64,000 nt of DNA from Geothrix fuzhouensis (GCF_024609325.1 NZ_JANHMQ010000003.1:270938-334937), one strand, 5' to 3'. Shown: positions 1-8,507, counted from the first letter of the stretch. Program-made: numbers and translations. The notes: generated from the letters alone by a model not told the origin.

Positions 1-77
1 CCCGGGGGGGCGAGCTTCCCCCTCCCCGCGCCCACGCCGGGGGGGGGGGGGGGGGGCCCCCCCCCCCCCCACCCCCA
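1..77. other. Low-complexity G/C start of window
   Basis: The first 77 bases are almost only G and C, with an uninterrupted G run followed directly by a C run at about 39-70. The two runs are complementary, so this would be one long hairpin. It has no codon structure and looks unlike the rest of the window. It may be a contig-end or assembly artefact rather than biology. Confidence 0.6.
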
Positions 78-109
78 CTATCTTTGATAGAACTGAGATT
101 CGAACTCTC

Positions 110-133
110 CCTGGCCACGCATGCGTGGCCAGG
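110..133. repeat. Perfect 24-bp palindrome
   Basis: Both strands read the same over 24 bases centred between 121 and 122; each half is CCTGGCCACGCA. It sits just ahead of the tandem array and just after a tRNA T-arm-like stretch (GATTCGAAC at 98-106). At the tRNA-Arg locus the comparable position holds a 19-bp inverted repeat made from the tRNA tail, so this may be the equivalent element for a tRNA lying left of the window. That last point is inference. Confidence 0.6.
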
Positions 134-174
134 ATCCAGCGTCGAGTGGGCTTGTGGAGGCGCGACTAGATGTC

Positions 175-531
175 GCGCCGGAGCAAGACCGGCGGCTGGC
201 GAAGCCAGACGCAGTTCGAATCCTGCCCTGATGAGTCGGCGCGAAATACGGAGAACGGCCAGAAAGTCCTGGTGGTGAAGGCGTATCAGAGGAGCGCCGG
301 AGCAAGACCGGCGGCTGGCGAAGCCAGACGCAGTTCGAATCCTGTCCTGATGAGTCGGCGCGAAACATGGAGAACGGCCAGAAAGTCCTGATGCTGAATG
401 TGTCTCGGATGAGCGCCGGAGCAAGACCGGCGGCTGGCGAAGCCAGACGCAGTTCGAATCCGCCTAGGCGGATCGGCGCGGACGTCGGAGAACGGCCTGT
501 GACGGGGTGCCAACCCTTCAGGTTGGGTCGG
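175..531 (+). repeat. 119-bp tandem repeat array (three units), tRNA-tail repeat family
   Basis: Three units begin at 175, 294 and 413, an exact 119-bp period. Units 1 and 2 are nearly identical; unit 3 diverges after its first half. Each unit holds the core CGGAGCAAGACCGGC, a small hairpin (CTGGC GAA GCCAG) and a T-loop-like AGTTCGAATCC, then GTCGGCGCG and GGAGAACGGCC. The same core order appears on the opposite strand in the arrays downstream of tRNA-Arg (8508-8789) and tRNA-His (53219-53613). No convincing protein is encoded: open frames across it simply repeat. Confidence 0.85.
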
Positions 532-1090
532 ATTCTCCGGGAAACGCCTTCGATCCGGCCGTGGTCGGGCGCCGTGATCCCCGCATGGGGAGCCTTAACA
601 GGACGGCCCGCTTGTCCCGGCGATACTCCTCCTCGTCGTAGTCGGGGGTGCCTGCCAGACACCATTCGGCGTACTGGTGGATGGACATGACGGGCTTGGC
701 GGGGTTGCCGCAAGCCAGGACATCCGGAGGGATGTTCCGTGACACGACGGACCCCGCGGCGATCACAGAGTTGGGACCAATGGTCACTCCCGGGAGGATG
801 ATGGCCCGTTGGCCTATCACGCAGTTGTCCAGTACCGTGATCCGACCGAACTTGATGACCTTCTTGTAGGGTTCCTGGTCGCGGAAGATGTGGGTGCCTC
901 CGTCATGCGTGAGAAAGCAGACTTCCGCCGCCATGGCCACATGGTGCCCGATGGTGATCAGGTACGGTTCTGACCCGAAGTTCGGAAGCCCCCCCAGCTT
1001 GCAATCGTCGGGAAGGGTCAGGCCGGCCCGTCGGAGCTGCCAGAGCCGGAGGCGATTGTAAAATTTACGCACAGAACTGACGATGAGCAT
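518..1090 (-). CDS. Hexapeptide-repeat acyltransferase (sugar O-acetyltransferase)
   Basis: A 190-residue left-handed beta-helix acyltransferase, of the kind that acetylates sugars in capsule and O-antigen pathways using acetyl-CoA. The centre carries hexapeptide repeats (VIGQRAIILPGVTIG, then VIAAGSVVS) and the family ending GNPAKPV. FGSEPYLITIG and FLTHDGG are typical of WbbJ/maltose-acetyltransferase relatives. The chosen ATG at 1090 follows a GGGGG ribosome site; the frame stays open upstream, but that extension does not look like this family. It faces away from the acyl carrier operon, so the two share the 1091-1339 promoter region. It is a likely decorating enzyme of the polysaccharide locus; the acceptor is unknown. 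Confidence 0.8.
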   Translation of the reverse strand: MLIVSSVRKFYNRLRLWQLRRAGLTLPDDCKLGGLPNFGSEPYLITIGHHVAMAAEVCFLTHDGGTHIFRDQEPYKKVIKFGRITVLDNCVIGQRAIILPGVTIGPNSVIAAGSVVSRNIPPDVLACGNPAKPVMSIHQYAEWCLAGTPDYDEEEYRRDKRAVLLRLPMRGSRRPTTAGSKAFPGESDPT

Positions 1091-1339
1091 TGATCCCCCT
1101 GGGGGCCCCTGGATCGCGGAGAAGGCCCGATCGGCGCGAGGCTTGCGGTATAACTGCCCTTCCGGTTTTGGAGGAGATGGAAGTGGCACATTCACGGGTC
1201 TGAGAATGATCAGAATCGCTTTTTCAATAGTCCTATCCATTGAATGGATGTAAAACAAGCATACATTGTGTCGATGCTGATGCCAGGAATGAATTGCCTC
1301 AAGCACCGGATTCATGACACCGAAGGAAGGAGAAGGACC
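1091..1339. promoter_or_regulatory. Divergent intergenic region
   Basis: About 250 bp separate the acyltransferase and the acyl carrier operon. The right half (about 1200-1300) is clearly less GC-rich than its surroundings, as expected for promoters in both directions. I could not pick a convincing -10/-35 pair. A weak sigma-54-like element (CGGCGC, 5 bases, TTGC) near 1129-1145 is too poor to call. Confidence 0.4.
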
Positions 1340-1609
1340 ATGGCCGCGGACCTCCATTCCGTCGCTCCCGAGCTCCGCGAGTTCATCTCGCGGAATTTCC
1401 TGTTCAGTGACCAGGGCTTCAAGTACGGAGATGACGCCTCTTTCCTCCGGGAAGGCATCATCGATTCGCTGGGAGTCATGGAATTGGTGAGCTTCGTGGA
1501 GAAGCAGTACGGCATCGCGGTGGCTGACCACGAACTCCTGCCCAGCAATTTCGATTCCGTGAACCGGCTGAGCTCGTTCATCACCAGCAAGCTGGAAGGG
1601 CATTCATGA
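1340..1609 (+). CDS. Acyl carrier protein
   Basis: An 89-residue carrier protein. Ser43 in the motif GIIDSLGVMELV is the expected 4'-phosphopantetheine attachment site, on an acidic four-helix-type sequence of normal length. The ATG at 1340 has a strong AAGGAG site. It is followed 10 bases later by an AMP-forming ligase that would adenylate an acid and load it onto this carrier. It is therefore a pathway-dedicated carrier, not the fatty-acid synthase ACP. The loaded acid is not known. Confidence 0.9.
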   Translation: MAADLHSVAPELREFISRNFLFSDQGFKYGDDASFLREGIIDSLGVMELVSFVEKQYGIAVADHELLPSNFDSVNRLSSFITSKLEGHS

Positions 1610-1619
1610 GGGGTTCCGG

Positions 1620-3137
1620 GTGCTTGTCCACGAATTCCTGACCCGCTCGGCCGCCCGCTTCCCGCAGAAGGTCGCCCTGGTGTGCGACGGCCGCCGGCTG
1701 ACCTACGCCGAGCTGGACGACATGGCGGACCGGCTCGGGAACGCCCTCGTCCGGGGAGGCGTGGGCCGTGGCGATCGGGTCGCCCTGCACCTGCCGAACT
1801 CCGTGGAGGCAGTGGTCGGAATCTTCGCCGCGCTGAAGGCGGGCGGCACCTTTGTGTGCATCAACGCCTCCACCAAGGCAGAGAAGCTGGGCTACATCCT
1901 GAACGACTGTCGCGCCAAGGCGCTGTTGATGCAGGAGCGGACCGGGGGTGCGGAGCGCCTGTGGGATAGTGTCCCGTCCCTCTCCCTCGGCATCCTCTGC
2001 GGGTCTCAGGAGACGCCCGCGGATCCGCACCTGCGGCGCTTCGAGGACCTCCTGGCCGAAGCTCCGGCGACCCCCCTGTCCCACCGCAACATCGACCTGG
2101 ACTTGGCCTGCCTGGTCTACACCTCGGGCAGCACGGGCGAACCCAAGGGCGTGATGTGCGACCACAGCAACGTGGATTTCGCCAGCACCGCCATCATGAC
2201 CTACCTGGAGAACCGGGCGGAGGACGTCATCCTCAGCGCCCTGCCCCTGTCCTTCGACTACGGCCTGTACCAGCTCCTGATGGCGTTCAAGATGGGCGGG
2301 ACGCTGGTGCTGGAGCGGTCCTTCATGTATCCGACGGTGATCCTCCAGCAGATCCAGGAGGAACGTCCCACGGGATTCCCCGGGGTTCCGACCATCTTCG
2401 CCATGCTGCTCCAGAAGGACCTCGGCGCCTACGACACCTCCAGCCTCCGCTACCTCACCAACACCGCGGCCTCCCTGCCGCCCAGCCGCATCCTCGAGCT
2501 GCAGGCCGCCTTCCCGGGCGTGGCGCTCTATTCGATGTACGGGCTCACCGAGACCAAGCGCACCCTCTACCTGCCCCCGGACCAGCTCACCTCCCGGCCC
2601 GGCTCCGTCGGCATCCCCATTCCCGGCACCGAGGCCTGGATCGAGGACGAGTCCGGGCGGCGCCTGGGCCCCGGGGAGACGGGCGAGCTGGTGGTGCGTG
2701 GCCGGCATGTGATGCGCGGCTACTGGGAGGCCCCGGAGGCGACGGCCCACCGGTTCCGCCCTGGCCCCATCCCGGGGGAGCGGCTCTGCTACTCCGGGGA
2801 CCTGTTCCGCCAGGACGCCGAAGGGTACTTCTACTTCCTCAGCCGTAAGGACGACATCATCAAGAGTCGCGGGGAGAAGGTGGCACCCAAGGAGGTGGAG
2901 AACGTCCTCCACATGCTCCCTGGCGTCACGGCCGTGGTGGTGGGCGTTCCCGACCCCACGGCGGGAGAGGTCGTGAAGGCCTTCGTCGTGGCCAGCGGTG
3001 CCTCCCTGACGGAAGCCCAGGTGATCGCCCATTGCCGGGCGCACCTGGAGGAATTCATGGTTCCGAAATACGTCGAATTCAGGACCGATCTGCCCATGAC
3101 CTCCTCCGGGAAGATCAGCCGGCTCGGACTGCAATAG
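1620..3137 (+). CDS. AMP-forming acyl/amino acid:ACP ligase
   Basis: A 505-residue member of the acyl-adenylating superfamily. It shows the A3 ATP loop YTSGSTGEPKG, the YGLTE motif, the hinge SGDLFRQDAEGYFYFLSRKD with DIIKSRGEKV, and the catalytic lysine in SSGKISR near the C terminus. It starts at GTG 1620 behind GAGGGG. Directly after the carrier protein, its natural role is to activate a carboxylic acid as an acyl-AMP and transfer it to the carrier. It resembles the acyl-CoA ligases found beside exosortase-A type polysaccharide loci, although no exosortase is visible here. The substrate cannot be read from the sequence. Confidence 0.85.
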   Translation: MLVHEFLTRSAARFPQKVALVCDGRRLTYAELDDMADRLGNALVRGGVGRGDRVALHLPNSVEAVVGIFAALKAGGTFVCINASTKAEKLGYILNDCRAKALLMQERTGGAERLWDSVPSLSLGILCGSQETPADPHLRRFEDLLAEAPATPLSHRNIDLDLACLVYTSGSTGEPKGVMCDHSNVDFASTAIMTYLENRAEDVILSALPLSFDYGLYQLLMAFKMGGTLVLERSFMYPTVILQQIQEERPTGFPGVPTIFAMLLQKDLGAYDTSSLRYLTNTAASLPPSRILELQAAFPGVALYSMYGLTETKRTLYLPPDQLTSRPGSVGIPIPGTEAWIEDESGRRLGPGETGELVVRGRHVMRGYWEAPEATAHRFRPGPIPGERLCYSGDLFRQDAEGYFYFLSRKDDIIKSRGEKVAPKEVENVLHMLPGVTAVVVGVPDPTAGEVVKAFVVASGASLTEAQVIAHCRAHLEEFMVPKYVEFRTDLPMTSSGKISRLGLQ

Positions 3138-3145
3138 GAGCGTCA

Positions 3146-5134
3146 ATGTGCGGCATCGTGGGCATCTGCGGGCTCAACGGGGGACCCCCGACTGAAGTCT
3201 CGACCCTTCGCCGCATGCTGGGGATGATCCGCCACCGGGGCCCCGACCAGTTCGGGATCTACGTGGATGACCACGCGGCCCTGGGCAGCGCCCGGCTCAG
3301 CATCATCGACCTGAGCACCGGCCAGCAGCCCATCACCAACGAGGACGGCACCCTCTGGATCGTGTTCAACGGGGAGATCTTCAACCACCCGGAGCTCCGC
3401 CAGGAGCTGGAGCGGAGAGGACACCGGTTCACCACCGCCTGCGATACGGAAACGGTCCTCCATGCCTACGAGGAGTACGGCTCAGGCTGCCTGGCGATGT
3501 TCAACGGCCAGTTCGCCATCGCCATCTGGGATACGCGGAATCGCACCCTGTTCCTGGCCCGGGACCGGCTGGGCGTGCGGCCCCTGTTCTACACCTTCTC
3601 CGATGGCCGCCTGGTGTTCGGCTCCGAGATCAAGGCGATCCTGGCCTGCCCCGGCGTGCGGGCCGCGATGGACCCCCTGGCCCTGGACCAGATCTTCACG
3701 TTCTGGAGTCCCCTTTCGCCACGCTCCTTCTTTCAGGGGATCGAAGAAGTTCCGCCGGGCCACTTCCTGCGGCTGCAGGAAGGGCGCGCCGCTCTGGAGC
3801 CGTACTGGCAGCTGACCTTTCCGGAGGGGCGACCGGAGTCGGCCCGCTCCCAGGATGAGTACGCCGCGGAGCTGCGGGAACTGCTCATTGATGCCACGCA
3901 GATCCGACTCCGGGCGGACGTGCCCGTGGGCGCCTACCTGAGCGGAGGGCTGGATTCTTCCACCATCACGGCGATCATCCGTCACCACACGGCGAGCCCG
4001 CTGGAGACCTTCTCGATCTCCTTCTCGGACGCGGGCTACGACGAAAGCCGTTTCCAGACGCAAATGGCCCGGCACCTAGGCACCGATCACCACGTGATCC
4101 AGGCCTCCTACGCTGACATCGGAAGGGTGTTCCCGGAGGTGGTCTGGCACGCCGAGACCCCGCTCCTGAGGACCTCTCCGGCGCCGATGTTTCTCCTGTC
4201 CGGGCTGGTCCGGGAGAAGGGGTTCAAGGTGGTCCTCACGGGCGAGGGAGCCGATGAGTTCCTGGCCGGCTACGACCTGTTCAAGGAAGCCAAGATCCGC
4301 CGATTCTGGGCGGTCCAGCCCCATTCCAAGCTCCGTCCGGCCCTGTTCAGCCGGATCTACCCCTGGATCTCCGGCCTGACTCAGGGCGGATCGGCCTATG
4401 CGACGGCCTTTTTCGGCCTGGGCCTGGAGGAGACCGCCTCCTCCAGCTATTCCCACAGCCTCCGCTGGCGCACCACCAGCCGGGCCAAGCGTTTCTTCAG
4501 CGAAGACATGGCGGACCGGATCCGGGCCGTGGGCTCGGGAACCCACCTCGATCCCGCCTTCCCCGAGGGCTTCGATGGCTGGGATCCCCTCCACCGGGCC
4601 CAGTACCTGGAGATCTCGATCTTCCTGTCCCAGTACCTGCTGTCGTCCCAGAGCGACCGGGTGGCCATGGGGCACTCGGTGGAGGGGCGGTTCCCCTTCC
4701 TGGATCATCGCGTGGTCGATTTCTGCAACCGGCTGCCCCCGAACCTGAAACTCCGTGGGCTCAAGGAGAAATACCTGCTGAAGAAGATCAGCCGCGAATG
4801 GCTTCCCGCGGAGATTACCGACCGGCCCAAGCAGCCCTATCGCGCGCCCATCCACCGCGCCTTCTTCAACGATTCACCTCCGGACTACCTCGAGGCATTG
4901 CTCTCGCCCCACGCCATCCGCGCTTCGGGCGTCTTCAACCCCGTGGCCGTGGACCATCTGGTCGCCAAGGCCCGGCGGGGCCAAGACTTGGGCGAAACCG
5001 ACGACATGGCCCTGGCCGGCATCATCTCCACCCAGCTCGTGGACGCACAGTTCCTGTCCGGATTCGCACTCTCCCCTCCCCTGGACGATGGCGACGATGT
5101 GAAGGTCGTGATCGGTCGGGGCGTCTGCCCCTGA
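3146..5134 (+). CDS. asnB: Asparagine synthetase B-type glutamine amidotransferase
   Basis: A complete two-domain class-II amidotransferase of 662 residues. After removal of Met1 the nucleophile Cys2 (MCGIVGICG) is exposed. The glutaminase domain continues with RHRGPD, FNGEIFN and ARDRLGVRPLFY; the synthetase domain has the pyrophosphatase loop SGGLDSS. Such enzymes hydrolyse glutamine and use the ammonia to amidate an AMP-activated carboxylate. The ATG at 3146 lies 8 bases past the ligase stop. Relatives sit in polysaccharide and exosortase-associated clusters, where they probably amidate a sugar acid or a carrier-bound acid rather than free aspartate. That use is inferred from context. Confidence 0.88.
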   Translation: MCGIVGICGLNGGPPTEVSTLRRMLGMIRHRGPDQFGIYVDDHAALGSARLSIIDLSTGQQPITNEDGTLWIVFNGEIFNHPELRQELERRGHRFTTACDTETVLHAYEEYGSGCLAMFNGQFAIAIWDTRNRTLFLARDRLGVRPLFYTFSDGRLVFGSEIKAILACPGVRAAMDPLALDQIFTFWSPLSPRSFFQGIEEVPPGHFLRLQEGRAALEPYWQLTFPEGRPESARSQDEYAAELRELLIDATQIRLRADVPVGAYLSGGLDSSTITAIIRHHTASPLETFSISFSDAGYDESRFQTQMARHLGTDHHVIQASYADIGRVFPEVVWHAETPLLRTSPAPMFLLSGLVREKGFKVVLTGEGADEFLAGYDLFKEAKIRRFWAVQPHSKLRPALFSRIYPWISGLTQGGSAYATAFFGLGLEETASSSYSHSLRWRTTSRAKRFFSEDMADRIRAVGSGTHLDPAFPEGFDGWDPLHRAQYLEISIFLSQYLLSSQSDRVAMGHSVEGRFPFLDHRVVDFCNRLPPNLKLRGLKEKYLLKKISREWLPAEITDRPKQPYRAPIHRAFFNDSPPDYLEALLSPHAIRASGVFNPVAVDHLVAKARRGQDLGETDDMALAGIISTQLVDAQFLSGFALSPPLDDGDDVKVVIGRGVCP

Positions 5135-5143
5135 GGAATGCCC

Positions 5144-6142
5144 ATGCCCATGAGCCCGCGAGTCCTGGATATCGATGCTGCCGCCGAAACAGACCGGATC
5201 GTGCAGTGGCTGAAGGAGAACATGCGGGGCCTCCACCGCATGGGCGCTGTGCTCGGCATCAGTGGGGGGATCGATTCCTCGGTCTGCCTGGCGCTCTGCG
5301 TCAAGGCGTTCGGACCCGAGCGGGTGGTGCCCCTTCTTCTGCCGGAGAAGGATTCGGATCCCGCGTCCGAGGAGCTGGCCCGGATGCTGGCGGCCCACTA
5401 CGGCGTCACCCCGGTGCTGGAAGTCATCACGCCGGCCCTGGACGGCTACGCCTGCTACCAGCGGCGGGACGAGGCCATCGCGCGGGTGTTCCCCGAGTAC
5501 AACGCCGGCGCTGGGTACAAGGCGAAGATCGTCCTGCCCCCGGGACTGCTGGACCAGGGCACGCTGAACGTCTTCTCCCTGACGATCATCACCCCCCAGG
5601 GCGAGGAGAAGAGCGCGCGCCTGCGGCCGGCCGACCTGGCCCAGATCGTGGCTGCGTCCAATTTCAAGCAGCGCACCCGTACGGCGATGCTCTACTACCA
5701 TGCCGAGCTCAGGAACTACGCGGTCATCGGGACGCCCAACAAGAACGAGCACGACCAGGGCTTTTTCGTGAAATACGGCGATGGCGGCGTGGACCTGATG
5801 CCCATCGTCCACCTCTACAAGACGCAGGTGTATCAGCTGGCCCGCCACCTGGATGTCCCCGAGATCATCCAGAAGCGGCCGCCGACCTCGGACACGTACA
5901 GTGCGCCTACGACCCAGGAGGAGTTCTTCTTCCGCATCCCCTTCCGGACCATGGACCTGCTCTGGTACGCCCAGGAGAACCAGATCTCCGCGGAGGAGAC
6001 GGCCACAACCCTGGACATGACGGCCGACCAGGTTCGGCGCGCCTTCGAGGACTTCAACCAGAAGAAGCGCTCGACGTATTACCTGCGGACCCCTCCCCTG
6101 ACCATGGCCTCCCTCGGAACTCCGGTCTTGACGGGCCGCTGA
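5144..6142 (+). CDS. nadE: NAD(+) synthetase-like N-type ATP pyrophosphatase
   Basis: A 332-residue protein of the ammonia-dependent NAD synthetase family: pyrophosphatase loop SGGIDSSVCLA, then GTPNKNEHDQGFFVKYGDG and KRPPTSDTYSA, which line the deamido-NAD site in the family. It has no nitrilase domain, so ammonia must come from elsewhere. Three ATGs lie at 5138, 5144 and 5150; the GAGGA site touches the first, so 5144 is better spaced. It starts about 10 bases after asnB. NadE homologues recur in polysaccharide loci and may act on a different activated acid there, so the housekeeping role is not certain. Confidence 0.8.
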   Translation: MPMSPRVLDIDAAAETDRIVQWLKENMRGLHRMGAVLGISGGIDSSVCLALCVKAFGPERVVPLLLPEKDSDPASEELARMLAAHYGVTPVLEVITPALDGYACYQRRDEAIARVFPEYNAGAGYKAKIVLPPGLLDQGTLNVFSLTIITPQGEEKSARLRPADLAQIVAASNFKQRTRTAMLYYHAELRNYAVIGTPNKNEHDQGFFVKYGDGGVDLMPIVHLYKTQVYQLARHLDVPEIIQKRPPTSDTYSAPTTQEEFFFRIPFRTMDLLWYAQENQISAEETATTLDMTADQVRRAFEDFNQKKRSTYYLRTPPLTMASLGTPVLTGR

Positions 6143-6172
6143 TTCCCTTCTCGCCTCTTGGAAGGCCCCACC

Positions 6173-7102
6173 ATGATGTTGAAACTCGAACCTCCGCTCC
6201 CGAAGCCCGCCCCTGGGTGGGTTGGGAGGAGCTTCCTTCCTGCGGTGGCGGCCCTCCTCCTCCTGACCTGTGCCCCGGGGGCAGAGACCGCCGGAGCCGC
6301 CAAGCCCAAGGAGCGCGCCGTGTCTGAGTCTGCCTCAAGGATCCTCTTCCTGCACCACAGCACTGGCGAGGCCATCTGGGAGGCTGGTCTGCCTCAGTTC
6401 TTCCAGGCCTGGAACGCGGACCATGGCACCCATTACGCCATCACGGAGATGACGTATCCCATGGCCAACGGGGGACACACCTGGCTGGACCGGATGCTTC
6501 CCACCCGGGTGTTCCGGCGTCTGGTGCACGACCGCTATCCCTGGGACAACTACCCCTATGACTACTGGAACCTGTGGGTGGCCCACACCGGGACCGCGAG
6601 AGACCGGCAGGAGCCCAACCTGGATGACCTCGTCGCGTCCCACGACGTCATCGTCTTCAAGCATTGCTTCCCTGTTAGCCGGGTGCTGCCTGAGGACGGA
6701 ACCCCCAATGTGGCCTCCTCGAAGCGGACCCTCGCCAATTACCGCCTGCAGTACGAAGCCCTGAAGACCCGCCTGCACCAGTTCCCCCACACCACCTTCA
6801 TCGTATGGACCGGCCCGGCGCTGACGGAGGCCTCCACCACCCCCGAGGAGGCCGAGCGCGCCCGGCAGTTCGCCACTTGGGTGAAGGAGACCTGGGACGA
6901 GAAGGGCGACAACATCTTCGTCTGGGACTTCCGCGACCTGGAAACGGAGGGAGGCCTATTCCTGAAGCCGGCCAACGCTGACGGGCCCACCAATGCCCAT
7001 CCCTCCCGGGCCTTTGCCGGGAAGGCTGCTCCGCTCCTGGGACGGCGCATCGTGGACGTCATCGAGGGGCGGGGAGACCAGTCCAGTCAGACCGGAGGCT
7101 GA
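6173..7102 (+). CDS. Secreted SGNH/GDSL-like hydrolase
   Basis: About 309 residues with a positively charged start, a hydrophobic stretch (FLPAVAALLLLTC) and a likely cleavage near AGAAK, so the product should be exported. The mature part opens with ILFLHHSTGEAIWEAGL and closes with NAHPSRAF, placed like the nucleophile and histidine blocks of SGNH hydrolases. The HHST opening is seen in uncharacterised proteins of polysaccharide loci. It starts at ATG 6173 behind GGAAGG. It could be an esterase or acyl-transfer enzyme acting on the glycan outside the cytoplasm. The fold is a reasonable match; the activity is not established. Confidence 0.6.
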   Translation: MMLKLEPPLPKPAPGWVGRSFLPAVAALLLLTCAPGAETAGAAKPKERAVSESASRILFLHHSTGEAIWEAGLPQFFQAWNADHGTHYAITEMTYPMANGGHTWLDRMLPTRVFRRLVHDRYPWDNYPYDYWNLWVAHTGTARDRQEPNLDDLVASHDVIVFKHCFPVSRVLPEDGTPNVASSKRTLANYRLQYEALKTRLHQFPHTTFIVWTGPALTEASTTPEEAERARQFATWVKETWDEKGDNIFVWDFRDLETEGGLFLKPANADGPTNAHPSRAFAGKAAPLLGRRIVDVIEGRGDQSSQTGG

Positions 7103-7156
7103 GGCTACCGACATCCGGACACGCAAGAGGCAGCCATTACGGCCAAGGAGGAACCG

Positions 7157-7891
7157 ATGGTAGACGACAAGGTGGGTGAAAGCGCGAGTTCTGCGATTCC
7201 CGCGGAGGACCGAGGCCCCGCTGCTCTGCTTGAGGTCGGCCACCACAGCTTCCTGGGAGTCGACCTGCTGGTGGGGAAGGGTGTCCTAGTCCCCCGGGAG
7301 GAGACGGAAATCTTGGGGCGGGAAGTCCTGGCCATCATCCGCGCCCTGTCGCTTGAGGAACCGGAGCGGGAGTTGCGGATGATCGACATGGGCTGCGGAT
7401 CGGGGAATCTCGCCTGCACCGCGGCGCTGGGGGGGCCCTCCGTGCGAGTCTGGGCTTCGGACACCACGGACTCCTGCGCCCTCCTGACGCGGGCAAATGT
7501 GGCCCGGCTTGGCCTGGAAGATCAAGTCGTGGTCACCCAAGGGGACCTCTTCGCCCCGCTCGCGAACATGGGGCTTGAAGGCACCATGGACCTGGTGGTG
7601 ATGAACCCTCCCTACATCCCCTCCCATGTGCTGGAGGCCTCCCTGGCCGGCCTGCTTGAGCATGAGCCTAGGGCGGCCTTCGACGGCGGCCCCTACGGGA
7701 TCACGATCCTCACGCGGCTCTTGCAGGAGGCGCCGGCCTTCCTGAATCCAGGGGGGCACCTCCTGTTCGAGTTTGGGCTGGGACAGGACGGACTAATCCG
7801 GGCCTTGGTGGAACGGAACCGGCGCTATTCCACCCTCCGGTTCGTGGGGGATGCCCAGGGCCGTCCGAGGGTGGCCGTCCTCGAGCTGTAG
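7157..7891 (+). CDS. PrmC/HemK-like SAM-dependent methyltransferase
   Basis: A 244-residue class-I methyltransferase. The SAM loop is IDMGCGSGNLA and the catalytic motif NPPYIP is the signature of enzymes that methylate planar amide or ring nitrogens, as PrmC does on glutamine. PREETEILGREVL also matches the PrmC family. It lacks the N-terminal helical domain that binds release factors, so it is probably not the housekeeping PrmC. A clear AAGGAGG site precedes ATG 7157. As last gene of the carrier/AsnB/NadE operon it could methylate the amide made there, which is inference. Confidence 0.75.
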   Translation: MVDDKVGESASSAIPAEDRGPAALLEVGHHSFLGVDLLVGKGVLVPREETEILGREVLAIIRALSLEEPERELRMIDMGCGSGNLACTAALGGPSVRVWASDTTDSCALLTRANVARLGLEDQVVVTQGDLFAPLANMGLEGTMDLVVMNPPYIPSHVLEASLAGLLEHEPRAAFDGGPYGITILTRLLQEAPAFLNPGGHLLFEFGLGQDGLIRALVERNRRYSTLRFVGDAQGRPRVAVLEL

Positions 7892-8041
7892 CCCTTCACC
7901 AGATCAGCGCCGCCTCCAGCGTCCGGGCCACGAGCTGCTGTGCGGCCTCGGCGGTGGCGGATCCTGTGGGCGAAGGCATGTTCCAGGGGTAGCAGGGGCT
8001 GCAGACGGATGCCGAGCTTCCCTCCAGGACGGGGCCTCCCG

Positions 8042-8497
8042 ATGCTCTGGTATTCTTGGTGTGTGAATCCCGCTGCTGTCACTCGAAGCGCGCGATCTTT
8101 CGTACGCTGGCGCAGACAGTTCGAAACCGGACTGGAGCCCATCGACCAGCAGCACCGGGAGCTCTTTGAGACGCTGGGCCAGTTGGCCGGCGCCATCGAA
8201 ACGGGGGCGCCAAGGGACCAGCTGGACGAGGGGTTGGCCTCCTTGGCACAGCATCTCATCAAGCACTGCCAGACCGAAGAGACCCTCATGAAGGAGGCGG
8301 GGTTTTCTGGCCGCATCGTCCACGCGAACCAGCACCAGGATCTGGTTCTTGGCGTCCGCGACCTCCAGTACCGGCGGGCGAAGGGCCAAAAACTGGGCCT
8401 GGAGGCGGTGGAACTGGTCAGGGAGGGGCTGGACCACCACATCTGCGAGTCCGATCTGGCCATGGCGGGCTACCTGAAGACGCTTCGCGCGGTTTGA
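8042..8497 (+). CDS. Bacteriohemerythrin
   Basis: About 151 residues with the full hemerythrin ligand pattern: IDQQHRELFE, then HLIKHCQTEE, HANQHQDL and a terminal LDHHICESD. These His/Glu/Asp residues bind a diiron centre that reversibly binds oxygen. The start is uncertain. ATG 8042 gives a tail longer than usual before FVRWRRQFETGLEPID, and GTG 8063 is an alternative. It is likely an oxygen sensor or oxygen-delivery protein in a microaerophile or anaerobe. The stop is only about 10 bases from the first tRNA-Arg tail copy. Confidence 0.85.
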   Translation: MLWYSWCVNPAAVTRSARSFVRWRRQFETGLEPIDQQHRELFETLGQLAGAIETGAPRDQLDEGLASLAQHLIKHCQTEETLMKEAGFSGRIVHANQHQDLVLGVRDLQYRRAKGQKLGLEAVELVREGLDHHICESDLAMAGYLKTLRAV

Positions 8498-8507
8498 GCC
8501 CGCGGGG

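Noticed and set aside
175-531. CRISPR array
   Set aside because: Units are 119 bp and near-identical throughout, with no short repeats separated by unique spacers and no cas genes nearby. The same holds for the arrays at 8508 and 53219.
78-713. A 211-codon minus-strand frame across the left array
   Set aside because: A product of the 119-bp repeat and antisense to nothing sensible; no start signal.
1581-3146. A 521-codon minus-strand frame opposite the AMP ligase
   Set aside because: The plus-strand ligase has every family motif; the antisense frame has none.
4798-6327. A 509-codon plus-strand frame across asnB and nadE
   Set aside because: Out of frame with two clearly real genes, proline/arginine-rich and without motifs.
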